Below are positions 1 to 7,554 of a DNA stretch of 64,000 nt, piece after piece (position 1 is the first letter of the stretch; every line of letters begins with the position of its first letter). The DNA comes from Flavobacterium dankookense (GTDB lineage Bacteria; Bacteroidota; Bacteroidia; Flavobacteriales; Flavobacteriaceae), in assembly GCF_004362665.1 (NCBI RefSeq), contig NZ_SNXR01000011.1, positions 62,001 through 126,000 of the forward strand. The letters run 5' to 3'. Below the pieces are notes generated by a model, which made no database searches, had not been told where the DNA came from, and saw only the letters and a program-made list of their open reading frames with translations. A program made the position numbers and the translations under genes.

Positions 1-628
1 TATAACTTCCACCTTTTACTATTTTTTGGGTTTGAACTACAGAATCAATTTGAATATGAATTGAAAAACCGATATCAGTTTTTTCCATGTAGTCTTTTTT
101 GTTTTCTTTATTAAGGATAAAGTTGTTTTCATAAAGTTGTAAATCATTATCTTTAATAGCGCTACTATATGCTGTCAAAGAGTTTCCAACATTTTGTGGA
201 TTTGCGATAAATCTTTCTATAAAGTCAATAGTATAATCCAGTTCCCCAATGAATTGATTTATGAAAAACCCCATAAAAATTGGTTTTTCAATTTTGTCGT
301 AATATCTGATTTTAAATGCATTTTCCAATATTTCTATGAAAACTGGATCAAATTCTCCGGTTATATCTTTATTGACTTTTGATAAAATATCTTTTAGTAA
401 TTCAAATCTGTCGAAATGATAATGATATTTTTCTCTCTTTTTTAGATTAAATACAATGAGAGCTTTTAGGTATTTTTCTACAGCTGTACTTGCAAGTGTT
501 AGCCCTTGAATTATTAAATGATTATTAAGTAAGAAGCGCGCAGCAATATAATCTCGATAGCCTAAATCCATTAACCAGCTTCCTTTATAAAGTTTTTCCG
601 TCCATGTAATTAAATTGTCGTCTTTCAT
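1..628 (-). CDS. HEPN-like domain protein, C-terminus cut by window edge
   Basis: An open frame runs from an ATG at 628 leftwards off the window, giving about 209 residues with no stop. The N-terminal part (residues 23-60) reads as a HEPN-type helical pair: YRDYIAARFLL followed by ASTAVEKYLKALIVF, the usual 'A.EK.LKAL' core of pfam05168. HEPN proteins are often RNases of toxin or abortive-infection systems, or nucleotidyltransferase partners. I do not see the catalytic R-x4-6-H motif in the visible part, so catalysis is uncertain. The rest (FDRFELLKDIL, FIERFIANPQN) is helical and not recognised. It is the last visible gene of a three-gene minus-strand strip whose spacers look cassette-like. 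HEPN assignment is by motif only. Confidence 0.6.
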   Translation of the reverse strand, partial: MKDDNLITWTEKLYKGSWLMDLGYRDYIAARFLLNNHLIIQGLTLASTAVEKYLKALIVFNLKKREKYHYHFDRFELLKDILSKVNKDITGEFDPVFIEILENAFKIRYYDKIEKPIFMGFFINQFIGELDYTIDFIERFIANPQNVGNSLTAYSSAIKDNDLQLYENNFILNKENKKDYMEKTDIGFSIHIQIDSVVQTQKIVKGGSY

Positions 629-775
629 AATATAATAGCTGGTAACGTGCCTTGGCTTTCATTCAGTGGTAACTTTTGGAACTAACTAAACAGATATAAC
701 TAAAATTTTATTTTACCAGCGTACTTTCCTGACAGCTTTGACCTAGCCATTAACGCTAGCTGATGTTAAACGCAG
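629..775. other. structured spacer, attC-like (spacer B)
   Basis: Spacer between the 294-residue gene and the HEPN-like gene. Read on the minus strand it starts just after the stop with GCGTTTAACATCAGC, which contains GTTTAAC, a match to the integron R'' consensus RYYYAAC. It also has the small palindrome CTAGC-N7-GCTAG. The far end (CCAAGGCACGTTACCAGCT) is partly complementary to the near end, so the spacer could fold into one long imperfect hairpin. The right-hand core GTTACCA does not fit GTTRRRY, so this is attC-like at best. Confidence 0.35.
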
Positions 776-1660
776 TTATTCTATTAGCTCAAGACATTTT
801 TTTAATAATCTATGTGATTTTTTATAGTTGTCATGATATTGTTTAAACTTGAGTTGATAGATATTCAAAATATTTTCCATTTCTATAAATTGGAATGAAC
901 AGGATAGTAATAAATTATCAGATTCTTGTGTAATTTCTAAATCGGAATTTTGTTTATTCAAATCAAGTACTAATTTGATAAGCTGATTGTAAGTCACAAA
1001 AAAACGTGTTCTGTTTTCTTCTCCTAAATCTTGCCAATTTTTCCAAATTCTATCTTCAGCCATTAGAAACTCATAAAGTTTTCTTTGAGTTGGTGGAAAT
1101 CGAAAGCCATTATATTTTCTATTTAAATCATCATGGTATTTTCTATACTCTTCTAAATGAGTATTATATTGCTTGTGGAAAAAATCAAATTTATTTACTA
1201 AATTTTCTATATCAATATCTATTCTTTCTTCAAAAAACTTTAAAGTTCTCAAAATTGTCCAAATCTTGTGATATGCCCTATTTCTGATTTTTCTTGAGCA
1301 AAAGTTCCAAAAAAACTTTTTTCGAAATGCATAATAATTATCTTTAAAATCTAATTCAAAAATTGTTTCTAAATAACTTATTGGTTTATGTGGTAAAAAC
1401 CAACTTCCGTTATGAGAGACAGTAATTTGAGGATAAAATTCAGAAGCATGTTTCTCTTTTATTTTTAAATCTTGAATAACCTCTTCCAATAACAGATAAA
1501 AAGTCTTTCTAAGATTTTTACGATTGTTGAAATCTTTGATCCATGTAAATAGATAAGTCATGATTCCGCCAGTAATAAAAACAACAATCGAAATGAGTGT
1601 TGGTACCGAAACTGTATTATCAATTCCAAAAGTATTATTTATCCATTCAATTATATTCAT
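776..1660 (-). CDS. hypothetical membrane-anchored protein
   Basis: 294 residues, family not recognised. One clear transmembrane segment lies near the N-terminus (residues 18-41, VPTLISIVVFITGGIMTYLF), followed by a basic stretch (KDFNNRKNLRK), so the large C-terminal part is probably cytoplasmic. That part is rich in aromatic and charged residues and predicted helical (FFEERIDIDIENLVNKFDFF, YRKYHDDLNRKY). There is no signal peptide cleavage site and no catalytic motif that I recognise. It sits between two unrelated accessory genes on the same strand, with long structured spacers on both sides rather than tight operon spacing, which suggests an independently acquired unit. The ATG at 1660 is the natural start, since the TM segment follows directly. 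Confidence 0.6.
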   Translation of the reverse strand: MNIIEWINNTFGIDNTVSVPTLISIVVFITGGIMTYLFTWIKDFNNRKNLRKTFYLLLEEVIQDLKIKEKHASEFYPQITVSHNGSWFLPHKPISYLETIFELDFKDNYYAFRKKFFWNFCSRKIRNRAYHKIWTILRTLKFFEERIDIDIENLVNKFDFFHKQYNTHLEEYRKYHDDLNRKYNGFRFPPTQRKLYEFLMAEDRIWKNWQDLGEENRTRFFVTYNQLIKLVLDLNKQNSDLEITQESDNLLLSCSFQFIEMENILNIYQLKFKQYHDNYKKSHRLLKKCLELIE

Positions 1661-1819
1661 CGTTGTGGTTTTAAAATAATTGCTAATACAGTTCCGATGC
1701 TTCTCGTCAGTTACTAAGTTATGAACTTTTTATTTTTGTTAAAGATAAAAATTCTTGCGAAACGTGAATGTGAGCTTACAAAAAAATTCGCAATTGCGAG
1801 AAACGGCTGTTATACAACG
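1661..1819. other. structured spacer, attC-like (spacer A)
   Basis: Spacer between the four-TM gene and the 294-residue gene. On the minus strand it begins AACGTTGTATAACAGCCG, followed by TTTCTCGCAATTGCGAA, which includes the palindrome TTCGCAATTGCGAA. Its far end (CGAGAAGCATCGGAACTGTAT) is an imperfect reverse complement of the first 25 bases (shared ACAG, CCG and TTCTCG blocks). That makes a long imperfect hairpin of the kind seen in integron attC sites. Confidence 0.35.
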
Positions 1820-2326
1820 TTATTTATTCTGTTTTATAACTCTTAAATCTTTAATCAAGTACAAAAATATTATTAAGTGAAAGAAGTTTAATCCAACAAC
1901 CCAATTTTCGCTATTTCCAAAAGTATTAAAAAGAAACTCTAAATTGAATACTTTAAAATCCAGTTTTGAAGTTAAATCCATTTCTTTGATAACATATAGC
2001 GACAAGTCAGGACCTATAATAAGTTTCCACGTAAAACTCATTAATAAAAAAGAAAATGACTGAAGGAAATAAATAAATGACAAGCAATAATAAGACACTC
2101 TTAAATGTTTGTTCATTCTGACGCAAACAACTGAAATTATGCAGAGAATACTAACTGCAATTTGTATTAATTCTCCAAATTTTGGTAATCTATAAAATAA
2201 ATTTGCTGTATAAAGTATAAAACAAATTGAGTTGATTATCAAAATTAAATTCAATACTTTATTTTTCGTAAATTCGTCGTTTTGTTTTATAATGTTGTAT
2301 AACTTATATATGTGCGCAACAAACAT
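1820..2326 (-). CDS. hypothetical four-TM membrane protein
   Basis: 168 residues, not recognised. Four hydrophobic segments are visible: about 24-46 (LNLILIINSICFILYTANLF), 52-70 (LIQIAVSILCIISVVCV), 77-102 and 143-162 (FFHLIIFLYLI). The start is uncertain. The ATG at 2326 places its first 15 residues over the sequence GTTATACAACATT, which looks like a recombination core rather than coding sequence. A TTG at residue 25, just before TM1, is an alternative. The gene is bracketed by inverted copies of a 13-mer (2291-2303 and 1809-1821). A good -35/-7 type promoter lies 55 bases upstream. Confidence 0.55.
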   Translation of the reverse strand: MFVAHIYKLYNIIKQNDEFTKNKVLNLILIINSICFILYTANLFYRLPKFGELIQIAVSILCIISVVCVRMNKHLRVSYYCLSFIYFLQSFSFLLMSFTWKLIIGPDLSLYVIKEMDLTSKLDFKVFNLEFLFNTFGNSENWVVGLNFFHLIIFLYLIKDLRVIKQNK

Positions 2327-2380
2327 TCACATATCTACCTTAATTTGGGTGTATAGGCGAAGCTTTTTTGCTTTTATTTT

Positions 2381-2408
2381 CAAATATACAAAAACATCAA
2401 ATTAACAA
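2381..2408 (-). promoter_or_regulatory. Bacteroidetes-type promoter (TTG-N17-TATATTTG)
   Basis: On the minus strand TTG (2406-2408) is followed after 17 bases by TATATTTG (2381-2388), matching the TTG / TAnnTTTG consensus of Bacteroidetes housekeeping sigma. It would drive the four-TM gene starting at 2326. Confidence 0.55.
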
Positions 2409-2431
2409 TTAATGGAATGATGAAATAAAAC

Positions 2432-2439
2432 TATCTTTG
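2432..2439 (+). promoter_or_regulatory. -7 element TATCTTTG of the ABC-F gene
   Basis: TATCTTTG fits TAnnTTTG and ends 59 bases before the chosen ATG at 2499. It implies a leader of about 50 nt made of repeated 'aatctaa' words. No convincing -33 TTG was found at the right distance. Confidence 0.5.
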
Positions 2440-2498
2440 CGCCTTCAAAAAATAGATTGTCTAACAATCTAACGATCCAAAAATCTAATAATCTAAAA

Positions 2499-4133
2499 AT
2501 GATTACAGTAAACGATATAGCCGTAGAATTTGGCGGTACAACACTTTTCAGCGAAGTAACTTTTGCCATTAATGAAACGGATAAGATTGCCCTAATGGGT
2601 AAAAACGGCGCAGGAAAATCTACCTTACTAAAGATAGTTGCAGGAGCAAACAAACCTACTCGCGGAACCATCTCGGCACCAAGCGATGCGGTTATTGCCT
2701 ATTTGCCACAGCATTTACTAACCGAAGACAATTGCACGGTAATGGAAGAAACATCCAAAGCATTTGCAGCTGTCCTTAACATGAAAAAAGAAATCGACGA
2801 CATCAACGAACAGTTGACCATTCGCACCGATTATGAAAGCGACGACTACATGAAACTGATTGAAAAAGTTTCAGAACTGTCTGAGAAATATTATTCCATC
2901 GAGGAAGTAAACTATGAAGCTGAGGTAGAGAAGATTTTAAAAGGTCTTGGCTTCGAAAGAGAAGATTTCAACCGTCCAACCAAAGAATTTTCCGGTGGTT
3001 GGAGAATGCGTATCGAATTAGCCAAAATACTTTTAACCAAACCCGATTTGATTTTACTCGATGAGCCAACCAACCACTTGGATATGGATAGTATTCAATG
3101 GCTGGAAGACTTTTTGATCAATCAAGCCAAAGCCGTAATGGTAATTTCCCACGATAGAGCGTTTGTGGATAACATCACCAACAGAACTATCGAAGTAACC
3201 ATGGGAAGAATTTACGACTACAAAGCTAAATATTCTCATTATCTAGAACTTCGCAAAGACCGACGCATTCACCAACAAAAAGCCTACGAAGAACAACAAA
3301 AATTCATCGCCGACAATCAAGCCTTTATTGAACGTTTTCGTGGTACTTTTTCCAAAACAGAACAAGTGCAATCGCGTGTGCGAATGTTAGAAAAAATTGT
3401 TCCAATCGAGGTAGATGAAATAGACAATTCCGCTTTAAAGCTGAAGTTTCCACCATCAGTTCGTTCCGGTCAATATCCAGTCATTGTAAAAGATTTAGAA
3501 AAATCGTATGGTGATCATTTGATTTTTAAAGATGCTAATTTAGTGATTGAACGCGGACAAAAAGTAGCTTTCGTGGGTAAAAATGGTGAAGGAAAATCGA
3601 CCATGATTAAAGCCATTATGAAAGAAATCGAAATCAATGGCGGTTCGGTAGAAGTAGGTCACAATGCACAGATTGGTTATTTTGCTCAAAATCAAGCGGC
3701 ACAATTAGACGAAAACGCTACTATTTTTGAAACGATTGATAGAATTGCTGTTGGCGATGTTCGCACGCAGATTAAAAATATTCTAGGTGCGTTCATGTTC
3801 CAAGGTGATGACATTCACAAGAAAGTTAAAGTACTTTCGGGTGGCGAAAAAACACGTTTGGCAATGATAAAATTATTGTTGGAACCAGTGAATTTGCTAA
3901 TTCTCGATGAACCTTCCAACCATTTAGACATGAAAACCAAAGACATCATCAAAGATGCGTTGCGCGATTTTGACGGAACGTTGATTTTAGTTTCCCACGA
4001 CCGTGATTTCCTTGATGGTTTGGCTGAAAAAGTATTCGAATTTGGAAACAAACGAGTAAAAGAACATTTTGAAGATATTAAAGGTTTCTTGGCTAATAAG
4101 AAAATGGAAAGCTTGAAAGAGATAGAGAAGTAG
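2499..4133 (+). CDS. ABC-F family ATP-binding cassette protein
   Basis: Soluble ATPase of the ABC-F class with two nucleotide-binding domains and no membrane domain; relatives act on ribosomes (translation factors, antibiotic protection). Domain 1 has Walker A GKNGAGKST (about residue 35), signature FSGGWRMR and Walker B LILLDEPTNHLD. Domain 2 has GKNGEGKST, LSGGEKTR and LLILDEPSNHLD. Between them lies the charged linker (HQQKAYEEQQKFIADNQ) typical of the family. The ATG at 2499 is preferred to the TTG at 2457: MITVNDIAVEFGG is the usual N-terminus, and 2457-2498 is a repetitive leader. The 544-residue length is normal. The exact subfamily (YbiT/Uup/Ett-like) cannot be fixed by eye. Confidence 0.93.
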   Translation: MITVNDIAVEFGGTTLFSEVTFAINETDKIALMGKNGAGKSTLLKIVAGANKPTRGTISAPSDAVIAYLPQHLLTEDNCTVMEETSKAFAAVLNMKKEIDDINEQLTIRTDYESDDYMKLIEKVSELSEKYYSIEEVNYEAEVEKILKGLGFEREDFNRPTKEFSGGWRMRIELAKILLTKPDLILLDEPTNHLDMDSIQWLEDFLINQAKAVMVISHDRAFVDNITNRTIEVTMGRIYDYKAKYSHYLELRKDRRIHQQKAYEEQQKFIADNQAFIERFRGTFSKTEQVQSRVRMLEKIVPIEVDEIDNSALKLKFPPSVRSGQYPVIVKDLEKSYGDHLIFKDANLVIERGQKVAFVGKNGEGKSTMIKAIMKEIEINGGSVEVGHNAQIGYFAQNQAAQLDENATIFETIDRIAVGDVRTQIKNILGAFMFQGDDIHKKVKVLSGGEKTRLAMIKLLLEPVNLLILDEPSNHLDMKTKDIIKDALRDFDGTLILVSHDRDFLDGLAEKVFEFGNKRVKEHFEDIKGFLANKKMESLKEIEK

Positions 4134-4136
4134 TTT

Positions 4137-4190
4137 TTAGTGGTCAGTGGTCAGTATTTAGTGGTCAGTCGCAGTATTTAGTGTTCAGTA
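4137..4190. repeat. short-word repeat (AGTGGTCAGT)
   Basis: The 54 bases after the ABC-F stop consist of repeats of (AG)TGGTCAGT and CAGTATTTAG with small variations. The same word recurs at about 9096-9115, and in reverse orientation just before mutL (about 59068-59100). Confidence 0.6.
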
Positions 4191-4192
4191 AT

Positions 4193-4230
4193 AAAAAACC
4201 CGTCAGTTCAGTGGAAGTGACGGGTTTTAG
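4193..4230. terminator. bidirectional rho-independent terminator
   Basis: Arms AAAACCCGTCA (4195-4205) and TGACGGGTTTT (4218-4228) are perfect complements with a 12-base loop. An A-run on the left and T-rich sequence on the right let it serve both the ABC-F gene and the converging haem-binding gene. Confidence 0.85.
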
Positions 4231-4232
4231 TT

Positions 4233-4688
4233 TTATTCTTTATAGTTCAATTTTGTTCTGACACTTTTGAAATAATTAATTAAGGTATTTTTTTGTGCTT
4301 CGGTCAATGCTGCTTCTCGATGCACCAATGTATAACTTCCCAAAGGCATTTCATCTTTTTCGATGTACTCGATACATTCTTCCAGTTTGTGATCTTGTCT
4401 TTTTAATTCATAATCAGTAAAAGTGGAAAAATTAAGTTCCTCTCGACCTTCATCAATGTGACCTTTTAAAAACCATCCAGCAGGTTGCACATAGGAATAC
4501 AACGGATAGTTACTTTGATTAGAATGACAATCGTAGCATGATGTTTTGATAATCGATGCAATTTCTTCGGGTGTGTTTTGTGTTTTCAAAAAGTCTTTAC
4601 TTTCATCAACCGCAGGATTGGTTTTGTCAATTTGAAAAAACTGAAGTACAACCAACACTACTAAAAGCGCAATAAGTATTTTTTTCAT
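4233..4688 (-). CDS. haem-binding domain protein (c-type CxxCH)
   Basis: 151 residues. The N-terminal hydrophobic segment (IALLVVLVVLQFF, residues 5-17) is a membrane anchor or signal. The motif CYDCH around residue 51 is the CxxCH haem attachment site of the Haem_bd (PF14376) family, and the following NYPLYSYVQPAGWFLKGHI and REELNFS are typical of that family. The protein should sit on the periplasmic face with one covalent haem c. Its role is unknown; relatives are found near cytochrome and stress genes. It lies 41 bases downstream of the SIMPL gene on the same strand, so the two may be co-transcribed. Confidence 0.82.
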   Translation of the reverse strand: MKKILIALLVVLVVLQFFQIDKTNPAVDESKDFLKTQNTPEEIASIIKTSCYDCHSNQSNYPLYSYVQPAGWFLKGHIDEGREELNFSTFTDYELKRQDHKLEECIEYIEKDEMPLGSYTLVHREAALTEAQKNTLINYFKSVRTKLNYKE

Positions 4689-4729
4689 TAGAATTGAATT
4701 TTATATAATAAAGGTAATGAAATAATTTG

Positions 4730-5428
4730 CTATTCCAATGCAAAGCGAACACCAATTTCACTTGAAATAGTGATTTTTTCGAATTCGATGTTGGTATTGT
4801 AATCCTTAGCGTCATAGTTTAATTGAGAAGATAAGCCTAATCTTATTTGTGATGATGCGCCAGGAATTCCATTAAAACTGTTTTTTTGCAATATATAGAT
4901 AGCTTTCCCAACGGTTTGTCCCAACGGTTTTGTAAAACTAACAGCATTGGCTTTAGCATTTTCAATAGCTTTACTGTTCATTAAAAGCTGTAATTTCTTT
5001 TCATCAGAATGTTCTAATTTATCAATTCTAACGTTAGAAAGGCCAACTTCTTCCAAGCCAATAAATACCTTGGCGGTTGTTTTAGCATCAAAAACCAAAA
5101 TAGAGTAGGACTTCGATTTTTGAATATCGGTTTGTTTCAAAAAGAATTTTTTGTAGTTGCTCATCATGTCCTGCATTGCAACGTTTTTATCCACATCAAT
5201 GCCTAAAGTTTTTAGTTTGGTTAGCATATCGTTTTCTAATTCTTCCACCGATTTTTTTCCTTTTACATCTTTTTCAGAAATTAAAACATCAATGTAAATT
5301 CGGTTTGGTGTTACCAACGTATCAGCTTTTCCTTGTACTTCTAGATACGGTTTGTCGATAAAGTTTTTCTCTTGACTAAATGTTATGAAAGAAGTGAGAA
5401 TTGCAATTAAAAAGAAGGTTTTTTTCAT
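4730..5428 (-). CDS. SIMPL (DUF541) domain protein
   Basis: 232 residues with a signal peptide (MKKTFFLIAILTSFITFSQ, cleavage after Ser/Gln near 19). The mature part matches the SIMPL/DUF541 family: early LEVQGKADTLVTPNRIYIDV, a central helix with the LKTLGID and YKKFFLKQT region, then the conserved IENAKANAVSFTKPLGQTVGKAI stretch near 150-175. These periplasmic proteins form oligomers in several bacteria; biochemical function is not settled. It is followed by a haem-binding gene and preceded, after a terminator, by the vWA gene. Confidence 0.82.
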   Translation of the reverse strand: MKKTFFLIAILTSFITFSQEKNFIDKPYLEVQGKADTLVTPNRIYIDVLISEKDVKGKKSVEELENDMLTKLKTLGIDVDKNVAMQDMMSNYKKFFLKQTDIQKSKSYSILVFDAKTTAKVFIGLEEVGLSNVRIDKLEHSDEKKLQLLMNSKAIENAKANAVSFTKPLGQTVGKAIYILQKNSFNGIPGASSQIRLGLSSQLNYDAKDYNTNIEFEKITISSEIGVRFALE

Positions 5429-5528
5429 GGTATAAAGTGTTTTTTATAAAACGTTTTTTTAGTCAAATTATTGTATTAAGAGACTCCTCGTTCCTCGGAA
5501 TGACAAACTGTGTGGAAAATAAATAATG

Positions 5529-5565
5529 ACAAAATCCGCCAATTAATGCAACTGACGGATTTGCC
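5529..5565 (-). terminator. terminator of the sigma/anti-sigma/vWA operon
   Basis: On the minus strand AAATCCGTCA and TGGCGGATTT pair (one G-T wobble) around an 11-base loop, followed by TTGTCATT. It lies 25 bases after the vWA stop codon. Confidence 0.6.
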
Positions 5566-5589
5566 ACATTTAATCAAATTAACCCAAAA

Positions 5590-7518
5590 TTATAAATTCA
5601 CAGCTTCCATCAATCGGATGAATTCCGCTTTGTAACCTTCGTTATCGTTTTTGATGTTATTTTTGGCTAAGTTTTTTATGTCCGAAATAGATTTATTAGA
5701 AACCAATTCAGAATTTCTCAATTTCAATCCAAACCAAGCTACCGAAGCACAAAATTTAAAATCTTCTGAAGTTTGTTCTAATGTCGCAACATTGTTTTTA
5801 ATTACTTCCACCATTTCGATGCTTTTTTCGCCATCAGGTTTTTTGTATCGGAATTTAATTGTTGCTAATTCCGCACCAAGATTAGTTGCTGATGGTTCGG
5901 TTTTAGTATATTTCAACTCATCCGTTGGTGTGAAAAATTTACTTTTTGTATTCACAGGAATGATTTCATATAAAGCCGTAACGGTATGTCCGCTGCCTAA
6001 TTCGCCCGCATCAATAGCATCATTTTTAAAATCTTCGGGACGCAATTTTCGGTTTTCATAACCAATCAATCGATACGCTTGCACATGCGCAGGATTGAAC
6101 TCAATTTGGATTTTGACATCTTTGGCAATGGCAAACATCGAACCTTTGAATTCTTTACCCAAAAAGCGATTAGCTTCTTGAATGTTATCGATATAAGCAT
6201 AATTTCCGTTGCCTTTATTTGCTAACGTTTCCATTTTGCTGTCTTTGTAATTGCCCATTCCAAAACCTAAACAAGTTAAAAACACACCTGATTTTCGTTC
6301 TTCTTCAATCAATCGTTGCATATCATTATCCGAACTTGCGCCAACATTAAAATCGCCATCAGTTGCCAAAACCACACGGTTGTTTCCGTTTTTGATGAAA
6401 TTTTCTTTCGCTGTTTTATACGCCAATTGAATTCCTGCGCCACCAGCTGTACTTCCACCAGCAGATAATTTTTCCAAAGCATCAATAATCGTCATTTTTT
6501 TATCGCCCGAAGTTGGAGGTAAAACCATTCCCGCTGCACCAGCATAAACTACAATGGTAACTTTGTCTTCGGCACGCAATTGGTTGACCAAAACTTTCAA
6601 CGATTGTTTCAATAAAGGCAATTTATTTTCAGAAAACATCGAACCCGAAACATCAATCAGGAAAACTAGGTTAGAAGCCGGAAGTTTTTCGTCATTGATA
6701 TTTTTTCCTTGTAAACCAATGCGAACCAACTTGTTATTAGTATTCCAAGGACATTCGCTGTATTCACTGTTGATGGAAAACGGATGTTCGCCTTTTGGTT
6801 CTGGATAATTGTATTTGAAAAAGTTCATCATTTCTTCCACGCGAACGGCATCTTTTGGAACTTTTTGTCCGTTGTTGATAAATCGACGAATGTTGGTATA
6901 AGAAGCATTATCCACATCAATTGAAAAGGTAGAAAGCGGTGATGATTTTGGACTTTCGAAAACATTTTCTACAAAAGTTCCATAATCTTCATCTCCAATA
7001 TTTGGTGCAATTACATCATGTTTTGAAGGATAGTTTGGATTATAACTGTTGACTTCTTGTTTCATCAGACTATTACCTCGAATACTAATACTACTAGAAT
7101 TGGCTACAACTTGAACTCCTGCCGCTTTGCCTTTTACTCTTTTAGGAGAATAACTATCATATTCTGAACCATATCCAACTACTACAACTTCATTAAGTGT
7201 AACTCCACTATCTAAAACCACATTAATTGTAGTTGCTTTTTTTACTTTCACTGTTTTAGAGTTATATCCTGTAAAACTGAAAACTAAAGTTTCTCCTTCT
7301 TTGGCTTTGATAGAATATTTTCCATCGATATCGGTTTGTGTTCCGCGAGTGGTTCCTTTTACGACAATACTTGCGCCAGGCAATGGTCCAGAAGTATCAG
7401 AAACAATACCTGTAATGGTTTTTTGCTTCGCCTGTTCGCTATTGCTCGGGTCTTGTGCAAAAGCTACGATACAAAAAAGCATAGCTATGGCTGATGAAAA
7501 GATTTTTGAATTTTTCAT
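5590..7518 (-). CDS. secreted vWA-domain protein with carboxypeptidase-like and plug-like N-terminus
   Basis: 642 residues. A signal peptide (to about residue 21) is followed by a carboxypeptidase-regulatory-like domain (residues 34-108; GIVSDTSGPLPGASIVVKG, TDIDGKYSI). Next comes a short piece like the start of a SusC receptor (LNEVVVVGYGS, later SISIRGNSL). A von Willebrand A domain of the YfbK type follows, with MIDAS motif DVSGSM at residue 289, Thr and Asp partners (TDGDFNVG), and a DUF3520-like C-terminus (KFRYKKPDGEKS). The D-x-S-x-S motif is intact, so metal-dependent ligand binding is expected at the cell surface or in the periplasm. It is the last gene of a three-gene unit with an ECF sigma and an anti-sigma-like protein, suggesting that their stress response controls it. 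Confidence 0.88.
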   Translation of the reverse strand: MKNSKIFSSAIAMLFCIVAFAQDPSNSEQAKQKTITGIVSDTSGPLPGASIVVKGTTRGTQTDIDGKYSIKAKEGETLVFSFTGYNSKTVKVKKATTINVVLDSGVTLNEVVVVGYGSEYDSYSPKRVKGKAAGVQVVANSSSISIRGNSLMKQEVNSYNPNYPSKHDVIAPNIGDEDYGTFVENVFESPKSSPLSTFSIDVDNASYTNIRRFINNGQKVPKDAVRVEEMMNFFKYNYPEPKGEHPFSINSEYSECPWNTNNKLVRIGLQGKNINDEKLPASNLVFLIDVSGSMFSENKLPLLKQSLKVLVNQLRAEDKVTIVVYAGAAGMVLPPTSGDKKMTIIDALEKLSAGGSTAGGAGIQLAYKTAKENFIKNGNNRVVLATDGDFNVGASSDNDMQRLIEEERKSGVFLTCLGFGMGNYKDSKMETLANKGNGNYAYIDNIQEANRFLGKEFKGSMFAIAKDVKIQIEFNPAHVQAYRLIGYENRKLRPEDFKNDAIDAGELGSGHTVTALYEIIPVNTKSKFFTPTDELKYTKTEPSATNLGAELATIKFRYKKPDGEKSIEMVEVIKNNVATLEQTSEDFKFCASVAWFGLKLRNSELVSNKSISDIKNLAKNNIKNDNEGYKAEFIRLMEAVNL

Positions 7519-7554
7519 GACTTAAATTTTTAGAATGTTACACTTGATTTTTAG

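Noticed and set aside
1..2400. Calling this strip a proven integron
   Set aside because: No integrase in the window, and only one core fits the RYYYAAC consensus; kept as attC-like hypothesis.
2457..2498. TTG start of the ABC-F gene
   Set aside because: The 42 bases are a word-repeat leader; MITVNDIAVEF at 2499 is the standard N-terminus.
2402..2671. 89-codon minus-strand frame over the start of the ABC-F gene
   Set aside because: Shadow of the ABC-F N-terminus; Walker A region determines its sequence.
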